Assembly: GCF_000382325.1 (NCBI RefSeq)
Contig: NZ_KB908056.1
Location: forward strand, 124,001 to 188,000
Length of the DNA: 64,000 bases
Direction of reading: 5' to 3'
Origin: Woodsholea maritima DSM 17123
GTDB taxonomy: Bacteria > Pseudomonadota > Alphaproteobacteria > Caulobacterales > Maricaulaceae
The translations under genes were made by a program, and so were the position numbers. Shown here piece after piece: positions 25,167 through 32,924 of this stretch. The notes under the pieces were generated by a model. That model ran no database searches, had not been told where the DNA came from, and saw nothing but the letters and a program-made list of their open reading frames with translations. The stretch's first letter is position 1, and each line of letters opens with the position of its first letter.

Positions 25167-27020
25167 TTATTCCTGCGGGCGTGTGCCAGCGGTTGAGGGT
25201 TCATAGGTGGCCGGGCGGACAATATCGCCCGGTAAAGGTTCTTCAGGGCCGGGGCGCACAGGCGCTTGCGCGCGTGGGGCGAACATCGCCGCCACCGTTT
25301 GCGCGCGCGCCTCTGGATCGGCAATGCGCCGGGATGGATTCAAAATGGGCCCCACACGTTCGATAATCGCCCCCGCCGTCGGAGCCGCATTCCACCCGGC
25401 GGTCGCAAAGCCATGCGTCTCTGCGATCCGCTTGGGTCTATCCAGCATCGTCAATAAGACATATTCAGGGTCATCGAAAGGAAAGATTGCGATAAAAGAT
25501 GTTCGCAAACTCGAGCGCGAATAGCGCCCATTGACCACGCGTTCGGCTGTGCCGGTCTTGCCCGCAATCGCATAATCGGCCACGTCCGCTTGACGTCCAG
25601 AGCCCTCAGTCACGACCTTGCGCATGGTGGCCAGTACCAGCGCGCTGGTCGCGGGCGATAAGACCGGATCGCCGACCACCGTTTCGCCTGGCGCAACCGG
25701 GCGAAGGGTGGGCGGCACATAGACCCCGCCATTGGCGATCGCCGCAAAAGCCGCCGTTAAAGCCAAAGGACTGACCGAGATCCCGTGACCATAGGAAATG
25801 GTCATGGTCTGGATACGCTGCCAGCGCTCTGGCGTGATCGGATCACCGCTTTCCAACAGCTCAACCGGGGCACGCTCTAACAAGCGCAAGCGCTGCAAGA
25901 ATTCGCGCTGCGCCTGTGGCCCTATCGCATCCGCGACCCGCGCCGAGCCAATGTTTGAGGAGTGGATCAGCACTTCTTCCAGGGTCAGCGGGCGGCGCTG
26001 AGGATGAAAATCGCTGATCGAGAACCCACCAATGCGCAAGGGGTAGGTCGCATCGACCACATCATCGAGGTGGAATTGCCCGCTTTCCAGCGCCATGGCC
26101 AGATTAAAGACCTTGAAGGTCGAGCCCATTTCATAAACGCCGCTGGTCGCGCGGTTAAACACGGCCTCGGGATCACTATCACCCGGACGGTTAGGGTCAA
26201 AATCGGGTAGCGAGACCATGGCGATAATCTCGCCCGTGCCCACCTTCATCAAAACGGCGGCCGCGCCTTCAGCCTGATAGCGCGCCATGCGTTCACGCAG
26301 CACGCTTTCCACCGCATGCTGGGCGGTCAGATCAATCGACAGGCTGATCGGGCGCCCATCGCCCGCATCCAGCGCCGTTTCAAACGCCGCCTCAGCCCCG
26401 GCAATGCCGTGCATATCGCGGTCGGTATAGCCCAGAATGTGCGAAGCCGCATGGCCGCGCGGATAAACCCGGCCCGGCTCAACCCGGAAATGGATCCCGG
26501 CAAGGCCCAGCATATGAATGGCCTGGCGCTGGGTCGGCGTCAGACCCCGCGCGACCCAGACAAAGCGCCCATTAGACGAGAGCTGCTCGCTCAGGCGCTC
26601 CACATCAATATTGGGCAGCACGCTGGCCAATTGCTGGGCGGTTTCGCCCGGATTCCAGACATAGCGCGGATCGGCATAGACAGAGTGGTAATCGAGATTA
26701 TCAGCCAGGATTTCGCCATTGCGATCCCAAATTTCCCCGCGCGGGGCGGCCCGCTCAGCCACCACGACGGTTTCTTCGACCACGCCCCAGTCTTTCAGCG
26801 ATAGACCCACAGCGCGCGCGCCCATCAAGGCAAAGCACGCACCCAGACCTAAACCCAAAAGGCCCAAACGCAACCGCGTCAGGGCCATGGCCGAAGCCGC
26901 TTCATCTTCCAAGCGCAACAGCCGCGTCACATCGGCGGGCGCGGCCTCCCCCCAGGGCAAGGGATCAGGCCCTTTGGAAACGGTGGTGACTTTGGGACGC
27001 CCCCAGGGAAAGCGGATCAT
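25167..27020 (-). CDS. ftsI: Septal peptidoglycan transpeptidase FtsI (PBP3)
   Basis: 617 residues. FtsI crosslinks septal peptidoglycan with FtsW. The cytoplasmic tail is about 48 residues, then one membrane anchor (about 50-70), the dimerisation/pedestal domain starting around RGEIWDRNGEILADNL, and the transpeptidase domain. Active-site motifs are EMGSTFKVFN (SxxK), HSSNIGSARVA (SxN) and AGKTGTAERVVNG (KTG). The C-terminal Pro/Ala/Arg-rich tail looks flexible. It is nine bases after ftsL. Confidence 0.98.
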   Translation of the reverse strand: MIRFPWGRPKVTTVSKGPDPLPWGEAAPADVTRLLRLEDEAASAMALTRLRLGLLGLGLGACFALMGARAVGLSLKDWGVVEETVVVAERAAPRGEIWDRNGEILADNLDYHSVYADPRYVWNPGETAQQLASVLPNIDVERLSEQLSSNGRFVWVARGLTPTQRQAIHMLGLAGIHFRVEPGRVYPRGHAASHILGYTDRDMHGIAGAEAAFETALDAGDGRPISLSIDLTAQHAVESVLRERMARYQAEGAAAVLMKVGTGEIIAMVSLPDFDPNRPGDSDPEAVFNRATSGVYEMGSTFKVFNLAMALESGQFHLDDVVDATYPLRIGGFSISDFHPQRRPLTLEEVLIHSSNIGSARVADAIGPQAQREFLQRLRLLERAPVELLESGDPITPERWQRIQTMTISYGHGISVSPLALTAAFAAIANGGVYVPPTLRPVAPGETVVGDPVLSPATSALVLATMRKVVTEGSGRQADVADYAIAGKTGTAERVVNGRYSRSSLRTSFIAIFPFDDPEYVLLTMLDRPKRIAETHGFATAGWNAAPTAGAIIERVGPILNPSRRIADPEARAQTVAAMFAPRAQAPVRPGPEEPLPGDIVRPATYEPSTAGTRPQE

Positions 27021-27029
27021 CTCAGCCCC

Positions 27030-27380
27030 CTATTGCCAGCGGCGCGGGGTCGCATCGCGCGCATCGGCAGAGGCGCGCCGGGTCAAGGCACTTTGCTCGC
27101 CCGGGGCGATACGCGGTAAGTCACTCAACGCGATTTCTTGATCGGCGCGCACGGGCTCAAAGCCCAAATGCTCGCGCGCCAACATCCGCAGATATTCAGG
27201 GTCTTCCAAATGGGCGATATTGGCCGACAAGGTATTGATCTCGCCGCGCTCCTCAGCCAGTTCGCGTTGCAACTGCGCCAGACGCGCTTCCGATGAAGAG
27301 GCTTCGGTCTTGGCGACATAGAGCGCAAACACCAAGATCGCGGCGACCAAAGCACCCAGGCCATTAATCACTTTCAACAT
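27030..27380 (-). CDS. ftsL: Cell division protein FtsL
   Basis: 116 residues: a very short cytoplasmic start, one membrane segment (about 4-22), and a periplasmic coiled coil rich in Glu, Arg and Leu (about 28-60). FtsL bundles with FtsB and FtsQ to activate FtsWI. Sequence conservation in this family is low, but size, topology and the place between rsmH and ftsI identify it. DPEYLRMLAREHLGFEPV is the usual motif after the coil. Confidence 0.93.
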   Translation of the reverse strand: MLKVINGLGALVAAILVFALYVAKTEASSSEARLAQLQRELAEERGEINTLSANIAHLEDPEYLRMLAREHLGFEPVRADQEIALSDLPRIAPGEQSALTRRASADARDATPRRWQ

Positions 27381-27382
27381 CG

Positions 27383-28384
27383 TTACAGCTCCAACAAGCG
27401 GCTATAGGGGGGCACACCGGCGATGACATCATTGGCCGGATCAAAGGCTTCGGCTTGAGTGCGGATCGCCGCACGCAATTTCGCCGAGCGCGCACGCGCA
27501 TTGACCGCGGCTTCTTCGGCGCTCGCTTCCAGGGCCTTTTTACGGATTAACGTTAATGAAGGCTCCGGGCCCGCACTGACATCCGGGGTATGACGCGAAC
27601 CGCGCGGCACCAGGCCCGCCCGCTCACGCATGAAGGTCTTCACAATGCGATCTTCCAAGGAATGGAAGGTCACAACGACCAAGCGCCCAGCCGGTTTCAA
27701 GATCTGCTCCGCCGCGCTTAAACCGCGCCACAGCTCACCCAGCTCATCATTGATATAGATGCGCAGGCCCTGGAAACTGCGCGTGGCGGGATGGATCTTT
27801 TCCTTCTTACCGCGCACCGCACTCTCAATAATGCTCGCCAGCTGTAATGTCGTGGTGATCGGGGCCTCCGTGCGGGCCCGCACGATCGCCGCCGCGACCC
27901 GGCGCGAATGACGCTCCTCACCATAGATCCAGAAAATCTTCGCCAGATCTTCCGCGCTCATCAAATTGACGGCATCGGCCGCGCTGGGACCATCTTGGGC
28001 CATGCGCATATCCAGAGGGCCATCTTTCTGGAACGAAAAGCCGCGCTCAGCCTGATCAAGCTGCATCGAGGAAACGCCCAGATCCAGCATCACCCCATCA
28101 ACGCCGGAGCTATCGGCCGCCTCAACAATATCCTTCATGGTCGAAAACGGACCCTGGGCCAGCGCAAAACGCCCCGAAAAGGCCGCCTTCATATCTTCCG
28201 CATGGCCGCGCACATTGGGATCGCGATCAATGCCCAGAACGCGTGTACCTTCAACACCCAACACCGCGCGCGTATAGCCGCCCGCCCCAAAAGTGCCATC
28301 GACATACAGCCCGCCATCGCGCGGTTCCAGCGCGTGCAAGACCTCATCCAACATCACCGAGATATGCGGCTTCTTATCCATCAC
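27383..28384 (-). CDS. rsmH: 16S rRNA (cytosine(1402)-N4)-methyltransferase RsmH
   Basis: 333 residues. RsmH (formerly MraW) methylates C1402 of 16S rRNA. Motifs: [13 protein letters not shown] at the start, [16 protein letters not shown] for SAM binding, [20 protein letters not shown], and [15 protein letters not shown] with [13 protein letters not shown] near the end. It overlaps mraZ by four bases and is two bases before ftsL. Confidence 0.98.
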   Translation of the reverse strand: MMDKKPHISVMLDEVLHALEPRDGGLYVDGTFGAGGYTRAVLGVEGTRVLGIDRDPNVRGHAEDMKAAFSGRFALAQGPFSTMKDIVEAADSSGVDGVMLDLGVSSMQLDQAERGFSFQKDGPLDMRMAQDGPSAADAVNLMSAEDLAKIFWIYGEERHSRRVAAAIVRARTEAPITTTLQLASIIESAVRGKKEKIHPATRSFQGLRIYINDELGELWRGLSAAEQILKPAGRLVVVTFHSLEDRIVKTFMRERAGLVPRGSRHTPDVSAGPEPSLTLIRKKALEASAEEAAVNARARSAKLRAAIRTQAEAFDPANDVIAGVPPYSRLLEL

Positions 28385-28842
28385 GCCTGCCCCTTGGGTG
28401 CTTTAAAGCCCGGCTGACGCAGGGCGTGCTTATTCTGTTTGGCATAGGCGAGACTTTCGTCTTCCTTGGCCTTGTGCGCGGCGGGATCCCAGATCTCAAA
28501 CCGCCGACCCAGGCCGACAAAAGTCGCTTTTTTCTGATCCAGGCCCGCATGCTCGATAAAGTCCTTGGGCAAGGTCACCCGGCCATTGGCATCCAGTCCC
28601 AAAGGCCGCGCGCCGCCGAAAATCACCCGCTCAAACGCCATGCGGTCATCGTCATAGGGGTCCATGGCATCAATGGCGTCTTGGAAGCGCTCCATCAGCG
28701 CCTGACCGCCACCCTCCAGATAGGGACCCTCGAACGAGCGCCAGACATAGATCGGCCCCGCCCCCACCACCGTGCGGAATTCCGCAGGGACCGAAACCCG
28801 GCCCTTGGCATCAATGCCATTCGTGGTGGTGGAGAGAAACAT
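28381..28842 (-). CDS. mraZ: Transcriptional regulator MraZ
   Basis: About 153 residues from the ATG at 28842. A longer frame opens at 28878, but [19 protein letters not shown] is how the family normally begins. MraZ has two AbrB/SpoVT-like DNA-binding halves, here around [13 protein letters not shown] and [13 protein letters not shown]. In E. coli it represses its own operon by binding TGGGN repeats. Three TGGGA repeats spaced 10 bases apart lie 51-75 bases upstream here, so autoregulation of the whole dcw cluster is likely. Confidence 0.96.
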   Translation of the reverse strand: MFLSTTTNGIDAKGRVSVPAEFRTVVGAGPIYVWRSFEGPYLEGGGQALMERFQDAIDAMDPYDDDRMAFERVIFGGARPLGLDANGRVTLPKDFIEHAGLDQKKATFVGLGRRFEIWDPAAHKAKEDESLAYAKQNKHALRQPGFKAPKGQA

Positions 28843-28892
28843 CTCCCAGCCCTGCCCCAAATCACGCCGCGACCCCATGCCGTGGTTAACAA

Positions 28893-28917
28893 TGGGATAA
28901 CATGGGATGAGATGGGA
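28893..28917 (+). promoter_or_regulatory. MraZ operator: three TGGGA boxes at 10-bp period
   Basis: TGGGA occurs at 28893, 28903 and 28913, each separated by five bases, so the boxes fall on one face of the helix. MraZ of E. coli is known to bind TGGGN repeats with this spacing. The boxes read on the plus strand, opposite to mraZ, and end about 50 bases upstream of its ATG. Confidence 0.75.
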
Positions 28918-29192
28918 AACAATGACATTAACAGCCCCAAAGCGGGATTTTGGGCCAAAAAGTGCCTTTTTGCCTATCAGGGCAGTGACTTAAACGGAAT
29001 ATTAAGGGAACAAAATGCGTTCAACGGGGTAAAAAAGGTTAACGCCCCGCCCAAAACACGAGTTTTAAGACTTATGAACAGCCCCGCCGAGACGGTGATT
29101 TGGGCGATTTTATGACCCAAACCTCGATTTAGGGGCAAAGTGGGCGCTCATCCCATGGCAAGGGCGGTTGCGAACGGGTCTGAGCGTGCGTG

Positions 29193-29274
29193 GCTATGGA
29201 CCCCGGATCAAGTCCGGGGCCGCGATGATGCGACAATGCCGACCGGGTTCCCGGCCTTGAGCCGGGACCCATAC
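29193..29274. repeat. Palindromic intergenic repeat, variant B
   Basis: Two hairpins in a row: ACCCCGGATCAAGTCCGGGG and, 30 bases on, GGTTCCCGGCCTTGAGCCGGGACC. It follows the same two-hairpin plan as copies A and C, and sits directly next to C, but the sequence is different. Confidence 0.55.
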
Positions 29275-29280
29275 TTTATC

Positions 29281-29371
29281 CTGTCATCCCCGACTTGATC
29301 GGGGATCTATGCGCCTTGATGGCAAACTCAATAGATCCCGGATCTCACTTCGTTCGTCCGGGATGACAGTC
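29281..29371 (-). repeat. Dispersed palindromic intergenic repeat, copy C
   Basis: Inverse-orientation copy of the element at 10012-10092. On the minus strand it begins GTCATCCCGGACGAACG and ends GATCAAGTCGGGGATGAC, with the shared core TTTGCCATCAAGG. Only the first hairpin loop and a few single bases differ, so the two are clearly one family. Confidence 0.75.
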
Positions 29372-29463
29372 TTTACTATATTATGGGAAGGTTCCATTCG
29401 GCCCATCGGGCCGCTAGGACAGCGTCCTCAAGTAACCGATAGCCGATAGGGCTAATCAATAAA

Positions 29464-29841
<378 letters not shown>

Positions 29842-29898
29842 AAGGCGCATTCCTTGGCCTTTTTCATAAAAACGTCAAGCGTGGGATGTGGTTGAAGT

Positions 29899-30579
29899 TC
29901 AGCGCTGGGCGCTCAACGCGCCTATCATCGCGCACAGGTGAGGCCCGGCCTGCCCGCTTAAATCCGCAGGCGTATAACGGCGCTGAACGGCGCAGATCAG
30001 ATCACTAAACGCTCCGGCTGCGCTGACATCATACCCGATGGTGGAAAGACGCTGGGCCAGCGCCGCTTCCTCAAGGATGTCCTCACTCGCCCCCCCTTCG
30101 GGAAAGAGCCCAATGCCCTGAGCGGCCAAACGCGCCCAGGGAAATTTCTCCCCCGGATCGGTTTTGCGCGACGGGGCGATATCACTATGACCAACAACAT
30201 CCAGGGGATGAATAGCATGACGGCTGAGAATATCCTGACAAAGGGCGATGACCGCTTCGATCTGAACGGCGGGAAAATCCGGCAAGCCAAAATCATGCCC
30301 GCCATTGACGATCTCAATCCCGATGGAGGCCGAGTTAACATCGCGAACCCCGTTCCAGGCACTGACCCCGGCATGCCAGGCCCGCTGATCCTCCGCGACG
30401 AGGTTTAAGATCGTGCCGTCTTCCTCCACGACATAATGGGCACTGACCTGAGCGGCAGGATCGCACAGGCGCTCAATCGCCGCCTGCCCGCTCTCCATCC
30501 CGGTATAATGCAGCACAAGCATCGAAATCGGCAGCTTGCGCGCATTGAAATTTGGGGACGGACACGGGATCACTTTCAT
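29899..30579 (-). CDS. ampD: 1,6-anhydro-N-acetylmuramyl-L-alanine amidase AmpD
   Basis: 226 residues without a signal peptide, so cytoplasmic. AmpD removes the stem peptide from anhydro-muropeptides during wall recycling and so keeps beta-lactamase inducers low. It belongs to the amidase_2 family: zinc ligands His24 (LVLHYTG), His131 (VGHSDIAP) and Asp141 (KTDPG), with the catalytic Glu89 in SIGIEIVN. The C-terminal 60 residues resemble a small helical peptidoglycan-binding domain. It starts three bases after the EamA transporter gene. Confidence 0.93.
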   Translation of the reverse strand: MKVIPCPSPNFNARKLPISMLVLHYTGMESGQAAIERLCDPAAQVSAHYVVEEDGTILNLVAEDQRAWHAGVSAWNGVRDVNSASIGIEIVNGGHDFGLPDFPAVQIEAVIALCQDILSRHAIHPLDVVGHSDIAPSRKTDPGEKFPWARLAAQGIGLFPEGGASEDILEEAALAQRLSTIGYDVSAAGAFSDLICAVQRRYTPADLSGQAGPHLCAMIGALSAQR

Positions 30580-30582
30580 CGA

Positions 30583-31497
30583 TCAGGGCCTGGGTCTTTG
30601 CATGACTTCAGCCGGGTTGATCGTGCGCGCCCGGCGCGCCGCCACAATGCCGACCCCGCCCAGGGCCAACAAGCCGCCGACAATCATCTGCCAACTGATG
30701 GCATCGCCGGTGATGAAAACGCCTGATAGCACGCCAATTAATGGCCCCATCAAGGTCAAAGGCGCAATCAAGCTGGCATCATAACGCTTGAGCATCAGAT
30801 AATAGACGCCATGGCCGAAGATATTGACCAGGACAATCGTATAGCCCAACGCCGCAACGAATGTCCAACCGCCCGCGACCGAGCGCGCCAGCTGGTCATG
30901 CTCAAACAATAAGGTCGCCAGTAAGAGCGGCGGGAAAGACACCAGCCCGATCCAGGCCTGCATCTGAATGACGCCCATCTGAACTTTCTTGACCAGAATT
31001 GAGCCCGCCGCCGCAGCAAAGGCTGCGCCCACGCCAATCAACAGGCCGAAGGTCAAAGACAGCTCGCCCGGCTTGGCGATCACCAATCCCACCCCAACAA
31101 AGGCCATGCCCATGCCCGTGATGCGCACCCAGCGCACCTTCTCCTTCAAGAAAATCACCGACAGGATCGTCATGAAGGGCACGGTTAATTGTACCGTGAT
31201 GGCCAGGCTGGACGGGGTTGCAAACTGCAGCGCCAAGAACATCAGCGAATACTGCACCGCGCCCATCATCAAACCGGTCAAAATCACCGGGCCAATGGGG
31301 CGTGGAATCGGAAATAGCCAGGGCGCCAGACAGGCATAAAGCCCCAAATGGCGCATGAAGGCGAAGAAAAAGGGCGGTGATCCTTCAAATCCAGGCACGA
31401 TGACGGGTTGTCCGGTGACGGACCATTTGGCGACGACGAAATTAACGCCCCAAACCAAACATACCAGGAAGAAGAGAAAAAAATGACGCGGGCTCAT
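30583..31497 (-). CDS. EamA/DMT-superfamily permease
   Basis: 304 residues with about ten membrane segments in two EamA halves (WGVNFVVAKW at the start of the first; FLKEKVRWVRITGMGMAF at its end). Such proteins export amino acids or other small metabolites; members closest to this pattern are annotated as O-acetylserine/cysteine exporters, but substrate cannot be read from sequence. It sits directly before ampD. A perfect 20-bp palindrome (31523-31542) lies 26-45 bases upstream of the ATG and may be its operator. Confidence 0.88.
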   Translation of the reverse strand: MSPRHFFLFFLVCLVWGVNFVVAKWSVTGQPVIVPGFEGSPPFFFAFMRHLGLYACLAPWLFPIPRPIGPVILTGLMMGAVQYSLMFLALQFATPSSLAITVQLTVPFMTILSVIFLKEKVRWVRITGMGMAFVGVGLVIAKPGELSLTFGLLIGVGAAFAAAAGSILVKKVQMGVIQMQAWIGLVSFPPLLLATLLFEHDQLARSVAGGWTFVAALGYTIVLVNIFGHGVYYLMLKRYDASLIAPLTLMGPLIGVLSGVFITGDAISWQMIVGGLLALGGVGIVAARRARTINPAEVMQRPRP

Positions 31498-31522
31498 AAC
31501 CCGCGTCTAAACGTATACCTTG

Positions 31523-31542
31523 TTTAGTGCAAGTGCACTAAA
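31523..31542. promoter_or_regulatory. Perfect palindrome upstream of the EamA gene
   Basis: Arms TTTAGTGCA and TGCACTAAA flank a 2-base centre. No T-run follows in either direction, so an operator is more likely than a terminator. No regulator gene is adjacent. Confidence 0.5.
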
Positions 31543-31544
31543 TG

Positions 31545-31826
31545 TTACGATCTGTCACCATCAACGGTCCAGCCATGGGGACCACGACGCGCAACCAGAA
31601 CATCATTGTCTTTTTGACGTGCTTTACGCACACGGATTTTACGATAGGCCCAATATGCCACGCCGCCCATGGCCGCGACACCCGCCACAACCAGCGCCGC
31701 CGCCGTCAAGAAAGCGGCCAATAAAACAACGAGGCCAATAAAGGCAGCAGCCAGGATCGCGGCCAAAATGGCCCGCAGCAATCCCACAGGCCCGTTTTCG
31801 AAAAAGGCTGCACGCATCATAGTCAT
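31545..31826 (-). CDS. Small membrane protein of unknown function
   Basis: 93 residues. Not recognised. A short start is followed by a long hydrophobic block (about residues 14-62) that can form two membrane segments, then a basic patch RKIRVRKARQK and a polar tail ending in DGDRS. The basic-after-hydrophobic pattern suggests the C-terminus is cytoplasmic. Size and composition resemble small Ala-rich envelope proteins. Base use matches its neighbours. Confidence 0.65.
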   Translation of the reverse strand: MTMMRAAFFENGPVGLLRAILAAILAAAFIGLVVLLAAFLTAAALVVAGVAAMGGVAYWAYRKIRVRKARQKDNDVLVARRGPHGWTVDGDRS

Positions 31827-31927
31827 TGGGATCTGCCTCTTCTGATGTCATTTATTACCATCCCCACGTGGCCCTAGAATTGGGTATAAGACCTGTGTTC
31901 GTCAATGGGGGTTAGCTTACAGATGCG

Positions 31928-32611
31928 TTAGGAAAGCCCGCGCTGTGACAAAATTTCGCGGTAAGCGGCGTTAATCGTCGCCATTTTATCCACGGCCAGC
32001 TTCTGCATTTCACTGGGCGCGCCGCGCGCAAGCAAGCGATCGGGGTGATTGTGAAACGCAATCCGGCGATAGGCGCGTTTCAAATCCTCATTATCAATGT
32101 CCGGATCAACCCCGATGATCAAATAGGGATCATCCTTAGGTAAGCCCACATGGCCTAAGCGGATGCGGCGATATTCGCGCTCGGAAAAGCCGAAAATATC
32201 CGCGACCTCTTGCAGATAATCTTCCTCCGCCGCAGTGACACGCCCATCAGCCTTGGCAATATGAAATAGCCCATCGAGCACATCTTCCAACACCGCCGGG
32301 TGACCGCGAAAGCGCCGCGCCAGGCGCTTGGCATAGCCCTCAAAGCCCAGCGTGGTTTGCTTGGCCAGATCAAAGGCGCGTTGTAGCGCGCCTTCCGCGC
32401 CTGGGGTCGGGCGAAAGACTTGGGAGAAGGCGAGAATTTCTGAGTTGGTGACATGGCCATCGGCCTTGGCCATTTTGGCCCCTAAACCAATAAGCGCCAT
32501 CGCAAATTCGGCGTCATTCACCCGCCGGCCCGGCACACAATCCGCCCCGTCACAGCCAAAAGGATCGGCTGGTCCCACCAAGAGCTCGGATAAGCGTCGC
32601 CATAGTCCCAT
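31928..32611 (-). CDS. DjlA-like co-chaperone: TerB-like domain plus C-terminal J domain
   Basis: About 227 residues from the ATG at 32611; the frame extends to a TTG at 32683 without a ribosome site. The N-terminal part is a TerB/DjlA-like helical domain with two acidic DGHVT and DGRVT motifs (about 51 and 122). The C-terminal part is a J domain with HPD at 189-191 (AFHNHPDRL), which would stimulate an Hsp70 such as DnaK. E. coli DjlA has an N-terminal membrane anchor; this one does not, although the amphipathic start MGLWRRLSELL could touch the membrane. Confidence 0.85.
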   Translation of the reverse strand: MGLWRRLSELLVGPADPFGCDGADCVPGRRVNDAEFAMALIGLGAKMAKADGHVTNSEILAFSQVFRPTPGAEGALQRAFDLAKQTTLGFEGYAKRLARRFRGHPAVLEDVLDGLFHIAKADGRVTAAEEDYLQEVADIFGFSEREYRRIRLGHVGLPKDDPYLIIGVDPDIDNEDLKRAYRRIAFHNHPDRLLARGAPSEMQKLAVDKMATINAAYREILSQRGLS

Positions 32612-32924
32612 CCCCTTACTATACCCAGCTCTGCGCGCTGTGCCATTTTCTTTGTGCACCTGCGTTGTGGAATTTATGTTCAAGTTTACTTGAGCGGTCT
32701 ATCAGCTAGCAATTCTTCAGGGAAGGTATTGTCCGAACCATACCTTTGTCATCCCGGAGGAGCGCTAGCGCCTGTCGGCTACTTGAGCGCGACGCTTGCC
32801 CGGGATGACATGATTTATTTGCCCAATAACGCAAACCCACCTTCAGCGGCAAAGCGCCCCTCACCCTCTATTTGCCAGCCCCCGCGCTTCGCGCTATCGC
32901 TAAGGCAAAGACACGGAGGGTGAG
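32612..32924. other. Intergenic region between the djlA-like gene and the oxoprolinase gene
   Basis: Divergent promoters must lie here. It contains a palindromic repeat of the GTCATCCCGG type (32750-32812): ATGTCATCCCGG-like outer ends invert, and a GCGCTAGCGC hairpin lies inside. No gene is supported. Confidence 0.6.
32750..32812. repeat. Palindromic intergenic repeat, variant D
   Basis: Outer ends TGTCATCCCGG and CCGGGATGACA are inverted repeats and match the ends of copies A and C. The interior is shorter and different, with a GAGCGCTAGCGC hairpin. It looks like a reduced member of the same repeat family. Confidence 0.6.

Larger units (their letters stand above)
28843..29463. other. Intergenic region between rnpB and mraZ
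   Basis: About 620 bases with no supportable gene. From the mraZ side it holds the MraZ box set (28893-28917), a TTAA-N8-TTAA motif at 28991-29006 (one base too wide for a CtrA site), and two palindromic intergenic repeats (29193-29274 and 29281-29371). The dcw promoter must lie here, but I cannot place it with confidence. Confidence 0.7.

Noticed and set aside
28991-29006. Possible CtrA site TTAA-ACGGAATA-TTAA upstream of mraZ
   Set aside because: The spacer is eight bases, not seven.
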